The position numbers and the translations under genes were made by a program. Of a stretch of DNA of 64,000 nt, positions 8,901-18,769 are shown in pieces. The DNA lies in NCBI GenBank assembly GCA_934454115.1, contig CAKSFQ010000002.1, positions 81,548 to 145,547 on the forward strand. The letters run 5' to 3'. Position 1 is the stretch's first letter. Each line of letters opens with the position of its first letter. Source of the DNA: an uncultured Clostridia bacterium (GTDB lineage: Bacteria > Bacillota > Clostridia > Monoglobales > Monoglobaceae). Under the pieces are notes generated by a model. The model saw only the letters and a program-made list of their open reading frames with translations. It had not been told where the DNA came from and ran no database searches.

Positions 8901-10052
8901 ATGCATTACAAACAAGAGTTAAAAGAGATTCTGAAATTTTGGTTAGACCACGGTATGGACTACGAAAACAACGGGATTTTTACCTGTCTGGACAGGGAGG
9001 GTAATCGATACGGGAGAGAAAAAAGCGTCTGGTTTCAGGGCAGAGCGCTATGGACCTTTTCAAAAGCCTATAACATCATCGAAAAGAATCCGGAATATTT
9101 GAAAGCGGCGAAAAGTATCTATGAATTTTTGCCGCGGTGTACCGATACGGACGGCAGAATGTTTTTTACCGTTACCGAGGACGGACGAGAAATCCAAAAG
9201 CGAAGATATTATTTTTCAGAAACCTTTGCGGCGATCGGATGCGCGGAATATTATAAGGCGACCGGGGATTTGACGGCGCTTTCTGATGCAGAAAAGTATT
9301 TTGATGTTGCCTATGAGTGTTTTTGCGGAATCAGAAAAACCGCACTGAAGTTCAATCCCGAAAATTGCAGCCAAAAAGCGCTGTCTCCCATCATGATTAT
9401 GCTCTCCACGGCGCAGACAATGCGCAGCATTGACGGCGGTAAAAAATATGACGCCATCGCCAAAGAATGCCTTGACAAAATTCTGCACGGCGGTTTTTTA
9501 ACCGAAAAGGCGCTTTTGGAAAGCGTGAGCGCGGACGGGAAATTTGAGGATTCGCCGTCCGGCAGAATTGTTAACCCCGGTCACTCGATGGAGGCGGCAT
9601 GGTTTTTGATGATGGAGGGAATGATATCGAAAAATGAGGAGGCGATCCGTGCCGGAAAAAGAATCGTCGACATGACGTGGCCGCTCGGCTGGGACGAAGA
9701 ACACGGCGGACTGATTGCGTTCACCGATGTATGCAAAAAACCGCCTGTGCAGCTGGAATGGGATATGAAGCTTTGGTGGCCGCAGTGCGAAACCATGATT
9801 GCGCTGCGCATGGCAGATCTGCTTTTTCATGAGAACACATATCTTGAAAAGTATGAAAAAGTGAAACAGTATTGCAAAACGTATTTTGTCGATCACGCGT
9901 GCGGAGAATGGTACGGCTATTTGCATTATGACAACACAGTTTCTACGGATTTAAAGGGCAACATTTTTAAAGGGCCGTTTCATGTGCCGAGAATGTATAT
10001 GCTGATGTCCGTTTTGGATGAGGACGGCAGCCTTGACCGTTACGTCCAATAA
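8901..10052 (+). CDS. AGE-family N-acylglucosamine 2-epimerase / sugar 2-epimerase
   Basis: 383 residues, the usual size for the AGE (alpha/alpha)6-barrel family. Family marks are WFQGRALWTFSKAYN near the N-terminus, NPGHSMEAAW with H228 at the expected catalytic position, and WWPQCETMIALRMA. The family interconverts the C2 epimers of N-acetylglucosamine/N-acetylmannosamine, glucose/mannose-ended disaccharides or related sugars in the cytoplasm (family knowledge); the exact substrate is not resolved. ATG 8901 follows GGGAGG at 8886-8891. It is co-directional with and 16 bases after the unassigned glycosidase at 7481, so probably in one transcript. With the GH38 mannosidase nearby, a mannose- or ManNAc-directed role is attractive but unproven. 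Confidence 0.85.
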   Translation: MHYKQELKEILKFWLDHGMDYENNGIFTCLDREGNRYGREKSVWFQGRALWTFSKAYNIIEKNPEYLKAAKSIYEFLPRCTDTDGRMFFTVTEDGREIQKRRYYFSETFAAIGCAEYYKATGDLTALSDAEKYFDVAYECFCGIRKTALKFNPENCSQKALSPIMIMLSTAQTMRSIDGGKKYDAIAKECLDKILHGGFLTEKALLESVSADGKFEDSPSGRIVNPGHSMEAAWFLMMEGMISKNEEAIRAGKRIVDMTWPLGWDEEHGGLIAFTDVCKKPPVQLEWDMKLWWPQCETMIALRMADLLFHENTYLEKYEKVKQYCKTYFVDHACGEWYGYLHYDNTVSTDLKGNIFKGPFHVPRMYMLMSVLDEDGSLDRYVQ

Positions 10053-10060
10053 AAATTGCC

Positions 10061-10100
10061 GAAAATCTCTGTTTTGTGTAAAGCAAGGCGGAGATTTTTT
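10061..10100 (+). terminator. Putative rho-independent terminator after the AGE gene
   Basis: AAAATCTC at 10062-10069 pairs with GAGATTTT at 10091-10098, extended by the T run to 10100. The AT-rich stem and 21-base loop make it moderate. Confidence 0.55.
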
Positions 10101-10308
10101 GCAAACAGAGCTTTTACGGTATGTGCAAATATGAACAACAAAAAGTCTTTTTTTCTATTCTATATTCCGTAAATACCTTGTGGCAGTAAGAAATTGGTAA
10201 TTTTAAGAAAAAAAGCAAAAAACACAAAAAAGCATAATTTGCATTGCAAGAAATCAGAAAAAATGGTTACATGTAAAATAGAAGATTCTGAGCGTAAGAA
10301 GGTGTGGT

Positions 10309-11106
10309 ATGAAAGTAGAGGATTTTGCGAATTTTGTTGTAACCGAGGTGGTTTGCGGCTATTCAACCGAGACTGCCCCGGAACGTATCGATCAGTGGCA
10401 TGTAGGGCAGCATCTGAACTGGACATTGATTTTTAAATATAAGGGTGCAACCTACTACAATGTTGACGGAAAGCGTTATATTTCCGACGCGTCCTCCGTG
10501 GTGCTTGTCCCAAAGCACAGTTTTTATTACTACTGCTGCTATGATCCCGGTCTGATGATTAACATCGCCTTTGAGATTGCACATCAGCCGAAAAATGCGG
10601 AAATTCTGTTTTTAAAGGTTCAGGATAAAGAAAAGGTGTTTTGGGAGTTTCAGCGCATTATTGACGCGATTAACCGGGGCGCCCCCAATGTGGAGCGGCT
10701 GCATTATTTTTACGCACTGCTGCATATGCTTGCGCAGCAGAACGTCAATAAGCCCAATTATGTCACGGAATCCAGCCGCGAGAGAATTCTGCCTGTCGAA
10801 AATTATATCAATCAATATTATTACAACAACATCAATAATGAGCAGCTTGCAAAGCTTTGCGGGCTCAGCACGCAGTATTTTCGAAAGATTTTTACGGAGG
10901 TTTACGGTGTTTCGCCAATGGCCTATGTATCCAGGGTGAGAATGCAGGCCGCGACGGAAATACTGAAATTCGGCCAATTTACCACCATTGCCGACGTTGC
11001 GGAGCGGGTCGGGTTTCATGATGTGTACCATTTTTCAAAGACGTTTAAGAAGTATATCGGCATATCTCCGAAAAAGTTTGCGGATCAAAATAAAAAGGGA
11101 AATTAA
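10309..11106 (+). CDS. AraC-family transcriptional regulator
   Basis: 265 residues. N-terminal cupin-like ligand domain of about 150 residues with an unusual aromatic strand (KHSFYYYCCYDPG), then a C-terminal AraC DNA-binding domain from about residue 165, ending YIGISPKKFADQ. ATG 10309 has an AAGAAGGTG element at 10297-10305. The preceding 256 bases hold the terminator of the AGE gene and AT-rich sequence without a convincing promoter. It immediately precedes the long secreted-lyase run starting at 11266 and is its most likely local activator (inference from position). Confidence 0.85.
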   Translation: MKVEDFANFVVTEVVCGYSTETAPERIDQWHVGQHLNWTLIFKYKGATYYNVDGKRYISDASSVVLVPKHSFYYYCCYDPGLMINIAFEIAHQPKNAEILFLKVQDKEKVFWEFQRIIDAINRGAPNVERLHYFYALLHMLAQQNVNKPNYVTESSRERILPVENYINQYYYNNINNEQLAKLCGLSTQYFRKIFTEVYGVSPMAYVSRVRMQAATEILKFGQFTTIADVAERVGFHDVYHFSKTFKKYIGISPKKFADQNKKGN

Positions 11107-11201
11107 GGAAGGCGGAAAAAGGGATAGAAATTGCATAAGCAAAAAACACATAAAAGCAAAAAATCCATTGTAACTGTTTGGGTATTTTGCTTAAATTAAG
11201 G

Positions 11202-11230
11202 TGTACACGTTGTGTTTTATTGGATAATAT
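11202..11230 (+). promoter_or_regulatory. Candidate sigma-A promoter for the first lyase run
   Basis: TGTACA at 11202-11207, 17-base spacer, TAATAT at 11225-11230; each hexamer matches consensus at four of six positions. Weak boxes fit an activator-dependent promoter, which suits the AraC gene upstream, but this is only pattern matching. Confidence 0.35.
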
Positions 11231-11265
11231 TCTCTATACCGAAGCAACAGAAAGGATGAAACGAT

Positions 11266-14200
11266 ATGAAGAAAATGGTTTCTTTTTGCGCTGCGGTCAG
11301 TATGCTGATAGCCATGATACCGGCCTATGCCATGCCGACAGCGGACAAGACGGAGCCTACGGTTGTAGCGCTGACCTTTGACGATATGGCGACCAACAGT
11401 ACGCCTTACGGCGTTTCGGCAGATGAGATGGTCGCCACGGTAAGACAGCCGGACGCTGCGGTGAAAAATAAGGTCTTAGAGGCCGTGAAAAAGGCGCCGA
11501 TCGGTGATCTGGACATCGGCCTTACAGAGTCTGCGGATAAAATGGGTTTCTCCTTTGATTTGATGCTTGCGGATTTGAGGACGAATCGACAGATTAAGGT
11601 GGTTGACCTTGCCGGCACGGAGAGCGTTGCGTTTACCGTCGGGACGGACGGCAAAATAACGGCGCCGGACGGCCGGGCGATCGATACCTTAAAGGAGGGC
11701 GTTTGGTATCGGTTTGACCTGATGTATCGTCTCTCTGCCAAACGCTATGATATTTATCGCGACAATCGGTGTATTCTTGCGAACGCGCAGATTCCAAGCG
11801 CTGCATCCTTTACCTCGTTTAAGCGGCTGCGTTTTTGGGCGGACGGCGGCGGTTATGATTCGAAGTTTTGGATTGATAACGTGCACTGTTATAAAGGAAA
11901 AGAGCGATTGGGCAGCAGTAATCTCAAAACAAGCTTTTCCTCTGAGGTGGCCGAGGCGGTGACAGAAACCGAGATCGTGGACGATACCTCCGTTTTGCAA
12001 AACGCGGAGTTTGACAAAGAGGAGATCGGCGCGGCGCCGGAAAGCATGTATCAGATTATGAATGTGGGTGACGCCTATCCGGGAAACAAGGTTGCCATCG
12101 CGGCGGAACCGGACGAAAGTAACCGGAGCGCACACATTTATAAAGCGGAAGGAAACACCACAGGTTCTGCCGTTGACTTTGCCATCGACATCGCAAACGC
12201 GCATTACGTACATATAGAATTTCAATTTAAAGAGGAAAAGGTCAGCGAAAGCGGAGGGCATACTATTCTTCTTCGCAGCGATAACCCGGCATGGAATAAT
12301 ATCATTCAGGTAAACACGGCCGGCATTATGACGGTGGGGAACAAAGTGACCGCAGAATACACCGTCGGTGAGTGGCACGAAGTACACGTTCTGGTAAACT
12401 GCAGAGAAATGTGGTACGAAACGGTGGAGCTGGACGGCAGCGTGATTGCGGAAAAGGTGCCCTATCCGGACAGAAAGGCGGTTTCGCCCGGCGTTGTGCG
12501 TATCGAAACATTCAATAATATCGGGCGCAATGCCGCAAGCCTTTATATCGATAATTTCCGCGTTTATGCGGGACTTAAAAGAAGAACCGCAGAGGATTTG
12601 AATGCCGCAACCGACGGTATCACATACAGCCGTATGATTACGCCGGAGGAACAGGTAAGAACGTGGCTGGGCAGCGCGGTGAGTATGATTACCCGATCGG
12701 ATAAGGCGACCGCGCATGCAAACCGCACCAGACTATCTGTCAGCGCGCAGGAGGTTGACGGTGTGACCTATTTGCCGGCGGCGTTTGTGGCAGAGGCCTT
12801 TGGCGGCAGCGCGGCCGTGGATGAAAACGCCAAAACGGTGACGGTCGACGTCGGCGGAAACCACGCGGTATACACGATCGGCGATACAGCGCAGAACCGA
12901 AACGGGACGGAAGAAAAGACGGACGCCAAGGCCCTTTTGATCGACAACACGGCTATGCTGCCGGCGGAGGAATTTTCCGATCGGCTACTTGATGCAAAGC
13001 TGACGGTGTCCGAGGATTTTTGCCTGGTGGTTTTAGACGGTGCAAAGCAGGAATTTACGCGCAATCAGTTAAAAGATATCTTTGACTATACCTCGTACGA
13101 GCGCCCCAAGGCAGAGGATTTTCTGGCGGCGCTGAAAGAATCCGGCATGTCCGGGGTACATCCGAGGGTTCTGGCAAATGCGGAAGAATTTGAAAAGGTG
13201 CGCCAAAATATCAAAACAGACCCGAAAGCAATCGAATGGTATAAAGCGCTTTTTAAACAGGCGGAGGAGACGATACAAAATGCTGCGCCGCCGCAGTTTA
13301 AGCCGGAGGATGCGAATTATTCCTCTGCGACCTATTTAACGGATGGCAGAAACACGGTAAACCGCTGCATTTTGATGTCGCTGCTCTATCAGCTGACCGG
13401 CGACACCAAGTATCCGCAGTGGCTGTGGAAAGAGATCGAGACATGGGTGGATTATTCTCCATGGTATTATGTAAGCCCCAATTATGCAAACTATCTGACG
13501 ATCGGCGAGGTCGCACCGGGGATCGCCATTGCCTATGACTGGTGCTATGATTATTGGACCGAGCAGCAGCGGAATGCAATGACCGCCGCGCTGCGCGACG
13601 AGGCGTTTACCATGTTTGAGGGCGGCTTTGATTATTCACTGGGCTTTACCAGCCGCTGGGTAGAGAGCGAGAATAACGTTAACCTGGTTACTGCCGGCGG
13701 AGCCGGGACAACGGCGCTTGCGCTGCTTGACGTCTATCCCGAGCGCGCGGCAAAGATCCTGGAAAATTCCGTATTATCCATCGAAAACGGTCTGATTACC
13801 TATGTTCCCTACGGCGCAACACTGGAGGGTCCCGGCTACTGGGATTATCAGACCACGTATTTAAGCTGGATGATGATGACGATGATTAATGCCTTAGGGA
13901 CGGATTACGGCTATGTCACCGAAAACCCGTTTTTAAAGCAGGGGTCGCGCTATTATACCTATATGCAGACACGGCAGGGTGTCAACAATGTTGCCGATTC
14001 AGGCGGCGAGAATCAGCAGTCCTCAGAGGTTTTGTGGCTTGCTAAGGTGTTTGATGACAAGGATTTGGCACGTGCCAAGCTGGATGAGCAGGAGTGTAAC
14101 CAAATGGCGCCCTATGCGCTGGATTTGCTCTTTTATGACCCGGCGCTTGCAAGCGAAAAGGCGGCGCTTCCCCTTGATTTGATCTATGGAGATCAGGCGC

Positions 14201-15696
14201 TGATGCATAATGAGTATCATACGCAGGACTCGGTTTATGTTTCCATGCATTCCGGTAAGAACAACTCGACCCACGGTCACATGGACGCAGGAACGTTTTT
14301 GATCGATGCGCTTGGCGTGCGCTGGGCGCAGGAGCTTGGACATGATGAATATTCGCAAACCAATTACTGGAACTTTCGGCAGCGGGGATATTTATACAGA
14401 CTCAGCACCCAGGGACAAAACGTTCTTGCACTGAATCCGACCATCGAACTCGGTCAAACCTGGAACGGCGCAGCGAAATTTACAAGATTTGAATCGGCAG
14501 GCCGCGGTGCGCTTGCGGTTGTGGATCTGACCGATGTATACGGCGCCCGTGTGAATGAGGCGCGGCGCGGCATCAAGCTGGATCATGACCGCAGCCAAAT
14601 TGTGGTGCAGGATGAGCTGCATTTAAGGGGCGAGAATGATCTCTATTGGTTTATGCATACCACGGCAGACGCTAAGGTGGCAAAGGACGGAAAGTCCGTG
14701 ATCTTAAAGCAGGACGGTAAAACCATGTATGTCACGCTGCAAACCAATGTTAAGAATGCAAGGTTTAGTGTAGAGGCGGAAAAACCTCTTGACGGCTCCG
14801 GCGTACGTCCGAGCGTCTGGACAATATCCACACAAGTGAAGAGATTGCAGATTCACGCGCCCGGCACAAGCGGAAACGTGACGCTCTCGGTGCGATTTAT
14901 CCCCATGGAGGATGAGGATGTGCCGGAGAATTTAAAGGATATTTCGGTAGAGAAGATGCAGCCCATTACGAAATGGGCGGCGGAGGAGGGCATCTATACC
15001 GCGCGCCCGTTCCTTGACAGCATCACGGTGGACGGCAAACCGCTGGAGGGATTTTCCAAACGTGTGACGGAATATACGATCGAGTATCCGCACGATGTGG
15101 ATCAGAGCTATCTGCCAAAGATTGCGGCAGCGGCAGCTGATGACGATGTCGATGTGGAGGTCACCCAGGCGGAGAGCCTAAACAGTGCGGCGCAGATATC
15201 GGTTCGCAGTAAGACCGATCCTGCCAAGACCCGTGTATATCGGATCGATCTGAGTGTACTTCCGTGGGTCGGGACGCCGGAAGGCCGGGTAGAACGCAAG
15301 GTCGCATCGTATGAGGCAAGCAGCGACCCGTCGCCGAACAGTACGGGCATTGCCAACGCGTTTGACGGATTGAGCAGCACCTACTTCTATAACGGTGATA
15401 TCGGGTCATGGCTTAAGGTCGATTTAGGATCGGTGCAGCATGTTGATGTTGTTTCGGTCAGAAACCATGTCGGCGATACCAGACGGGCATTTTACGATAT
15501 TGAGGTATCGGCAGACGGAAAGTCCTGGAAAACGGTGTTTGCGGACGGTTCCTCCGGAAAATCCGCGGATTATGAGAATATCGATATCGGCGATCAGTAT
15601 ATCCGATATATTCGCTTTATCGGTAAGGGACACTCCAACGGTCCGCAGTGCTCCTACAATGACATCAAATTCTATGGCAAAGACGAGGCAAACTAA
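11266..15696 (+). CDS. Secreted multidomain heparinase II/III-like polysaccharide lyase
   Basis: 1476 residues. Signal peptide 1-24 (cut after AYA). Two concanavalin/LamG-like beta-sandwich domains at about 26-215 and 240-440, each ending in a W/Y-IDNxxxYxG strand. A copper-amine-oxidase-N type stalk domain at about 460-610. The lyase alpha barrel starts at about 625 (HPRVLAN) and runs to about 960, followed by the heparinase II/III beta-sandwich with N1000-S-T-H1003-G-H1005 as a catalytic-site motif. Cadherin-like beta-sandwich at about 1248-1340, then an F5/8 type C (discoidin) carbohydrate-binding domain to the C-terminus. The family cleaves uronic-acid polysaccharides by beta-elimination; the actual polymer is unknown. 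ATG 11266 follows AAAGGA at 11251-11256. First gene of a run extending to 35119. Confidence 0.85.
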   Translation: MKKMVSFCAAVSMLIAMIPAYAMPTADKTEPTVVALTFDDMATNSTPYGVSADEMVATVRQPDAAVKNKVLEAVKKAPIGDLDIGLTESADKMGFSFDLMLADLRTNRQIKVVDLAGTESVAFTVGTDGKITAPDGRAIDTLKEGVWYRFDLMYRLSAKRYDIYRDNRCILANAQIPSAASFTSFKRLRFWADGGGYDSKFWIDNVHCYKGKERLGSSNLKTSFSSEVAEAVTETEIVDDTSVLQNAEFDKEEIGAAPESMYQIMNVGDAYPGNKVAIAAEPDESNRSAHIYKAEGNTTGSAVDFAIDIANAHYVHIEFQFKEEKVSESGGHTILLRSDNPAWNNIIQVNTAGIMTVGNKVTAEYTVGEWHEVHVLVNCREMWYETVELDGSVIAEKVPYPDRKAVSPGVVRIETFNNIGRNAASLYIDNFRVYAGLKRRTAEDLNAATDGITYSRMITPEEQVRTWLGSAVSMITRSDKATAHANRTRLSVSAQEVDGVTYLPAAFVAEAFGGSAAVDENAKTVTVDVGGNHAVYTIGDTAQNRNGTEEKTDAKALLIDNTAMLPAEEFSDRLLDAKLTVSEDFCLVVLDGAKQEFTRNQLKDIFDYTSYERPKAEDFLAALKESGMSGVHPRVLANAEEFEKVRQNIKTDPKAIEWYKALFKQAEETIQNAAPPQFKPEDANYSSATYLTDGRNTVNRCILMSLLYQLTGDTKYPQWLWKEIETWVDYSPWYYVSPNYANYLTIGEVAPGIAIAYDWCYDYWTEQQRNAMTAALRDEAFTMFEGGFDYSLGFTSRWVESENNVNLVTAGGAGTTALALLDVYPERAAKILENSVLSIENGLITYVPYGATLEGPGYWDYQTTYLSWMMMTMINALGTDYGYVTENPFLKQGSRYYTYMQTRQGVNNVADSGGENQQSSEVLWLAKVFDDKDLARAKLDEQECNQMAPYALDLLFYDPALASEKAALPLDLIYGDQALMHNEYHTQDSVYVSMHSGKNNSTHGHMDAGTFLIDALGVRWAQELGHDEYSQTNYWNFRQRGYLYRLSTQGQNVLALNPTIELGQTWNGAAKFTRFESAGRGALAVVDLTDVYGARVNEARRGIKLDHDRSQIVVQDELHLRGENDLYWFMHTTADAKVAKDGKSVILKQDGKTMYVTLQTNVKNARFSVEAEKPLDGSGVRPSVWTISTQVKRLQIHAPGTSGNVTLSVRFIPMEDEDVPENLKDISVEKMQPITKWAAEEGIYTARPFLDSITVDGKPLEGFSKRVTEYTIEYPHDVDQSYLPKIAAAAADDDVDVEVTQAESLNSAAQISVRSKTDPAKTRVYRIDLSVLPWVGTPEGRVERKVASYEASSDPSPNSTGIANAFDGLSSTYFYNGDIGSWLKVDLGSVQHVDVVSVRNHVGDTRRAFYDIEVSADGKSWKTVFADGSSGKSADYENIDIGDQYIRYIRFIGKGHSNGPQCSYNDIKFYGKDEAN

Positions 15697-15753
15697 AAAA
15701 TATAATGAACGTTTTATATACATTTATCCAATCAGAAAGAGAGGTTTTATTGT

Positions 15754-18738
15754 ATGAAAAAAACATCCACCAAAAAAAGATTGCTGAGCCTTGCACTGAC
15801 GGTTTGCATGGCACTTACCATGATGCCTGCGCTGCTTGCCTTTGCGGTAGGTGAAGTGGAAATTACATCTCCTGCCTATGGCGGTGTTATTGAGGTGGGC
15901 GAGGCAACCAAAATCCGTATTGCTTCGGCAGAGCAGCCGACAGTGACCGCAGGCGATACCGCCTTGACGGTGACACCTGCCGGAGAGGGCGTCTGGGATG
16001 CGGTGTGGACGCCGTCCGCAGCCGGAAATACCGCGATTACCGCGTCGGCAGGCGGCAGTTCCGATACGGTTTTGGTCGATGCCGCATCGATGGTATCCAA
16101 AATCGCGGTGGCGAGCAATTTTACCGCAGGTCAAATTGGCGATTACTGGTTTGGTACACAGGGAAAAGTGACGAAAAAGGAAGGTTTTGACACGGTTTCG
16201 TTAGACGGAACGCATGCTTTTGTGTCATACGCAAAGAACCAGGGCAATCAAAAAGGTCCTGATCACGGTACGGTTGTATGGGAGGCTGATCTGCGTTTGC
16301 CGGAGAACGGAAACGATTTGACCTTAAAACACAGAGACGAAAGTAAAATTTATGAGGATTTATTCACCATATCATCGGAGCAGGGAACTTTGTATGTGCC
16401 GGGCGATCCTGCCAATCACTGGGCAAAGAGAATTGAGACGGGAACATGGTTCAACCTCAAAACCGTATTTGATATGGACGCTAAGACCTATACCGTATAC
16501 ATTGATGACATTGCGGTTTCTGCCGATAATGCGTTGTCCGCTTTTGAAGCGGTGCACGGGATTGACGGCTTGTTCCTACAAATGAATTGGTATTCTGCGA
16601 ACACGGACGGTTCATTTGATATCAAGAATTATGCACTGCGCGAGGAGGCAGAACGCAGACTGATGATCACAAGTCCCAAGAACGGCAGTATGCAGGAGAC
16701 CGGCTATCGCATGCCGGTTCAGCTGACGGCAAACGGCGTGGCAGCCGGTGATACAGTTACTGTGACCGGTTCGGACGGCGCTGCGGCGACTGCGGCATTG
16801 ATCAGCGGAAGTGAGAACCAATATGTTGCATACCTAAGCCCCAAGAGCGTCAGCGATGCGTACCGGATCAGCGCGTCGATGACCGGCGGCGGAAAAACCG
16901 TGACGGCGGACGCGGTTACGGTAAAGACTGCCGCAACGGTGCAGCTTGGTGCATGGGACTTTAACGACACAAGTAAAACGGCAGGAATCACCGCAGCCAG
17001 CGACAATTTCTATGCAGCACAAAAGACGATAGGCGGCGACAGTGTAGCATGGGTGGGCGGCCTCGGCGGAAAAGCCGCAGACGATCTGGCATATCAGCTC
17101 ACGGACACGAGCACCGCGGGCAACACAGCGACCGCATTGAATTTCTGGCCGCTGGATAGTGTAAAGTATGCGACACTGATTATGGAGTTTGACTATTATT
17201 ATACCGGTTCCAGGTTTGCGGTTACCACAAACAGTTCGCCGGAGGAAGGTGAAATTTACGTTGGAACGAACGGGACCATCCAACATACTGCGTCATGGAA
17301 TAAGATTGCAGACATAGAAAAGAACCGGTGGTATCGCATGAAGACAGTTTTTGATAAAACCAATAACACCTTTGATTTTTACCTGGACGGCAAGCAGATC
17401 TTACAGTGTGCAGGCACTTATGATGCGACCACCAATCCCAACGGAGTGAAAAAAGCGGTTACCAATGACACGGTTTGGATGGGCTGTCCTCTCTGGGCTG
17501 ACGGTGTGAACACCGTGGATAATATCAGTATAAGGGCGCTGGCGTCCGATAGCAGCCTTGCCAAAAAGACTTCTGCCATGTCGGTCGGCAGTATCGCCGC
17601 CATCAAACCGGGCGACACCTTTACGGTCAATGCGGCGCTGCCGTTGATGTCTGAGTCCGCAGACGTGTACATAAACGATAAAAAAGTTACAACGCTTGGC
17701 GCCAAAAATGCGGACGGCTACTATCAGGGGACGATTACTGCACCGGCAAATACAGGCGAGATCGAACTAACGGTTGTTGATTCCTACGGTGCGGCTGCGA
17801 CCCAAACCGTAGCGGTGAAAGACCCCGACGCCGCCTTTGATTTCAGCGCGGCTGCAAACAGCAACGGAGGATGGAGCAGCGGCAAATGGATGATCTGGCC
17901 AACCAATATGATCTGGACAGAGGACAGCGGAAAGCTCACCTCCGCGGAAGGCCAGACGGGAAGTGAAATGATTCAGATTAATGCGTATCCCACGAACGGT
18001 ATCGTTGTGATCGATTTTGATGCGACCGTTCCGACAAACGGAAACGGAAATATCACTATCAAAACGCGCCAAGGGGCAGGTAACGAACCGTACCTTGGAT
18101 TTGTGCAGGCAGGCAATACCGGTTATAACGATCCGAGTAGCGGCGCCTGGGTTTATAGCACAAACGTTGCCGCCGGTGAACAGAGATTTCGTTATATCTG
18201 CGATCTTGATACGCACACGCTGACCCTTTATATCGGCGGCAATCTGATCTTCAGCTATGTCAATGAAAAAGTTACACAGTTTAATGCATTGTCGCTTGCG
18301 GCAAGTTCGGCAGCGGTGACCAACACCTTAGATAATGTTGCGGCGTACTATCTGCCGCCGGCAGGGACGCCTGGTCCGGAACCGGTGCCGGAACCGATTT
18401 ACGGCGTCAGCAATGCAGTGTTTACCACGGGAAGGGATCTCGCATTTACGACAGAGAATTTAAGTGGTATCCGCCGCATAAAGTTTAGCGCAGATCTTCT
18501 GTCTGAGAATCCTAAAAACCTTCAGGTGGTCGTTGCCGCGTATGAAAAGGATGAAAACGGGATGCTCCGATTGACGGACAGCAGTGTTTTAAAGCAGTCG
18601 GTTATGGCGGACGCACTGACCCCCGTTACTGCGGAACTGAATCTCAGCAAGGGGCTTAGCGGCGATGCCGAATTGAAAGCGTTTATCTGGAGTGACGACG
18701 ATGTGATGGTTCCGTTTGCAGACGTTATGATTCCGTAA
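15754..18738 (+). CDS. Secreted protein of alternating Ig-like and LamG-like domains
   Basis: 994 residues. Signal peptide to about residue 31 (AFA). Three repeats of an Ig-like unit (about 32-115, 303-395, 603-690; each with a short ITSPxxG-like or equivalent strand) plus a concanavalin/LamG-like unit (about 118-290, 400-595, 693-870; each ending in a YTVYIDD/FYLDGK/LYIGGN strand). A C-terminal module of about 110 residues (883-994) recurs in other proteins of the window. No catalytic motif and no anchor seen. Likely a glycan-binding accessory protein of the lyase system (inference). ATG 15754 follows AGAGAGG, 57 bases after the lyase. Paralogue of the next gene. Confidence 0.75.
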   Translation: MKKTSTKKRLLSLALTVCMALTMMPALLAFAVGEVEITSPAYGGVIEVGEATKIRIASAEQPTVTAGDTALTVTPAGEGVWDAVWTPSAAGNTAITASAGGSSDTVLVDAASMVSKIAVASNFTAGQIGDYWFGTQGKVTKKEGFDTVSLDGTHAFVSYAKNQGNQKGPDHGTVVWEADLRLPENGNDLTLKHRDESKIYEDLFTISSEQGTLYVPGDPANHWAKRIETGTWFNLKTVFDMDAKTYTVYIDDIAVSADNALSAFEAVHGIDGLFLQMNWYSANTDGSFDIKNYALREEAERRLMITSPKNGSMQETGYRMPVQLTANGVAAGDTVTVTGSDGAAATAALISGSENQYVAYLSPKSVSDAYRISASMTGGGKTVTADAVTVKTAATVQLGAWDFNDTSKTAGITAASDNFYAAQKTIGGDSVAWVGGLGGKAADDLAYQLTDTSTAGNTATALNFWPLDSVKYATLIMEFDYYYTGSRFAVTTNSSPEEGEIYVGTNGTIQHTASWNKIADIEKNRWYRMKTVFDKTNNTFDFYLDGKQILQCAGTYDATTNPNGVKKAVTNDTVWMGCPLWADGVNTVDNISIRALASDSSLAKKTSAMSVGSIAAIKPGDTFTVNAALPLMSESADVYINDKKVTTLGAKNADGYYQGTITAPANTGEIELTVVDSYGAAATQTVAVKDPDAAFDFSAAANSNGGWSSGKWMIWPTNMIWTEDSGKLTSAEGQTGSEMIQINAYPTNGIVVIDFDATVPTNGNGNITIKTRQGAGNEPYLGFVQAGNTGYNDPSSGAWVYSTNVAAGEQRFRYICDLDTHTLTLYIGGNLIFSYVNEKVTQFNALSLAASSAAVTNTLDNVAAYYLPPAGTPGPEPVPEPIYGVSNAVFTTGRDLAFTTENLSGIRRIKFSADLLSENPKNLQVVVAAYEKDENGMLRLTDSSVLKQSVMADALTPVTAELNLSKGLSGDAELKAFIWSDDDVMVPFADVMIP

Positions 18739-18769
18739 GATACAGAACCGATAGAAAAGAGGGAAGGAC

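Noticed and set aside
11689..12717. 342-codon minus-strand frame opposite the first lyase
   Set aside because: Antisense to well-formed LamG-like domains; composition rich in Arg, His and Cys as expected for a shadow frame.
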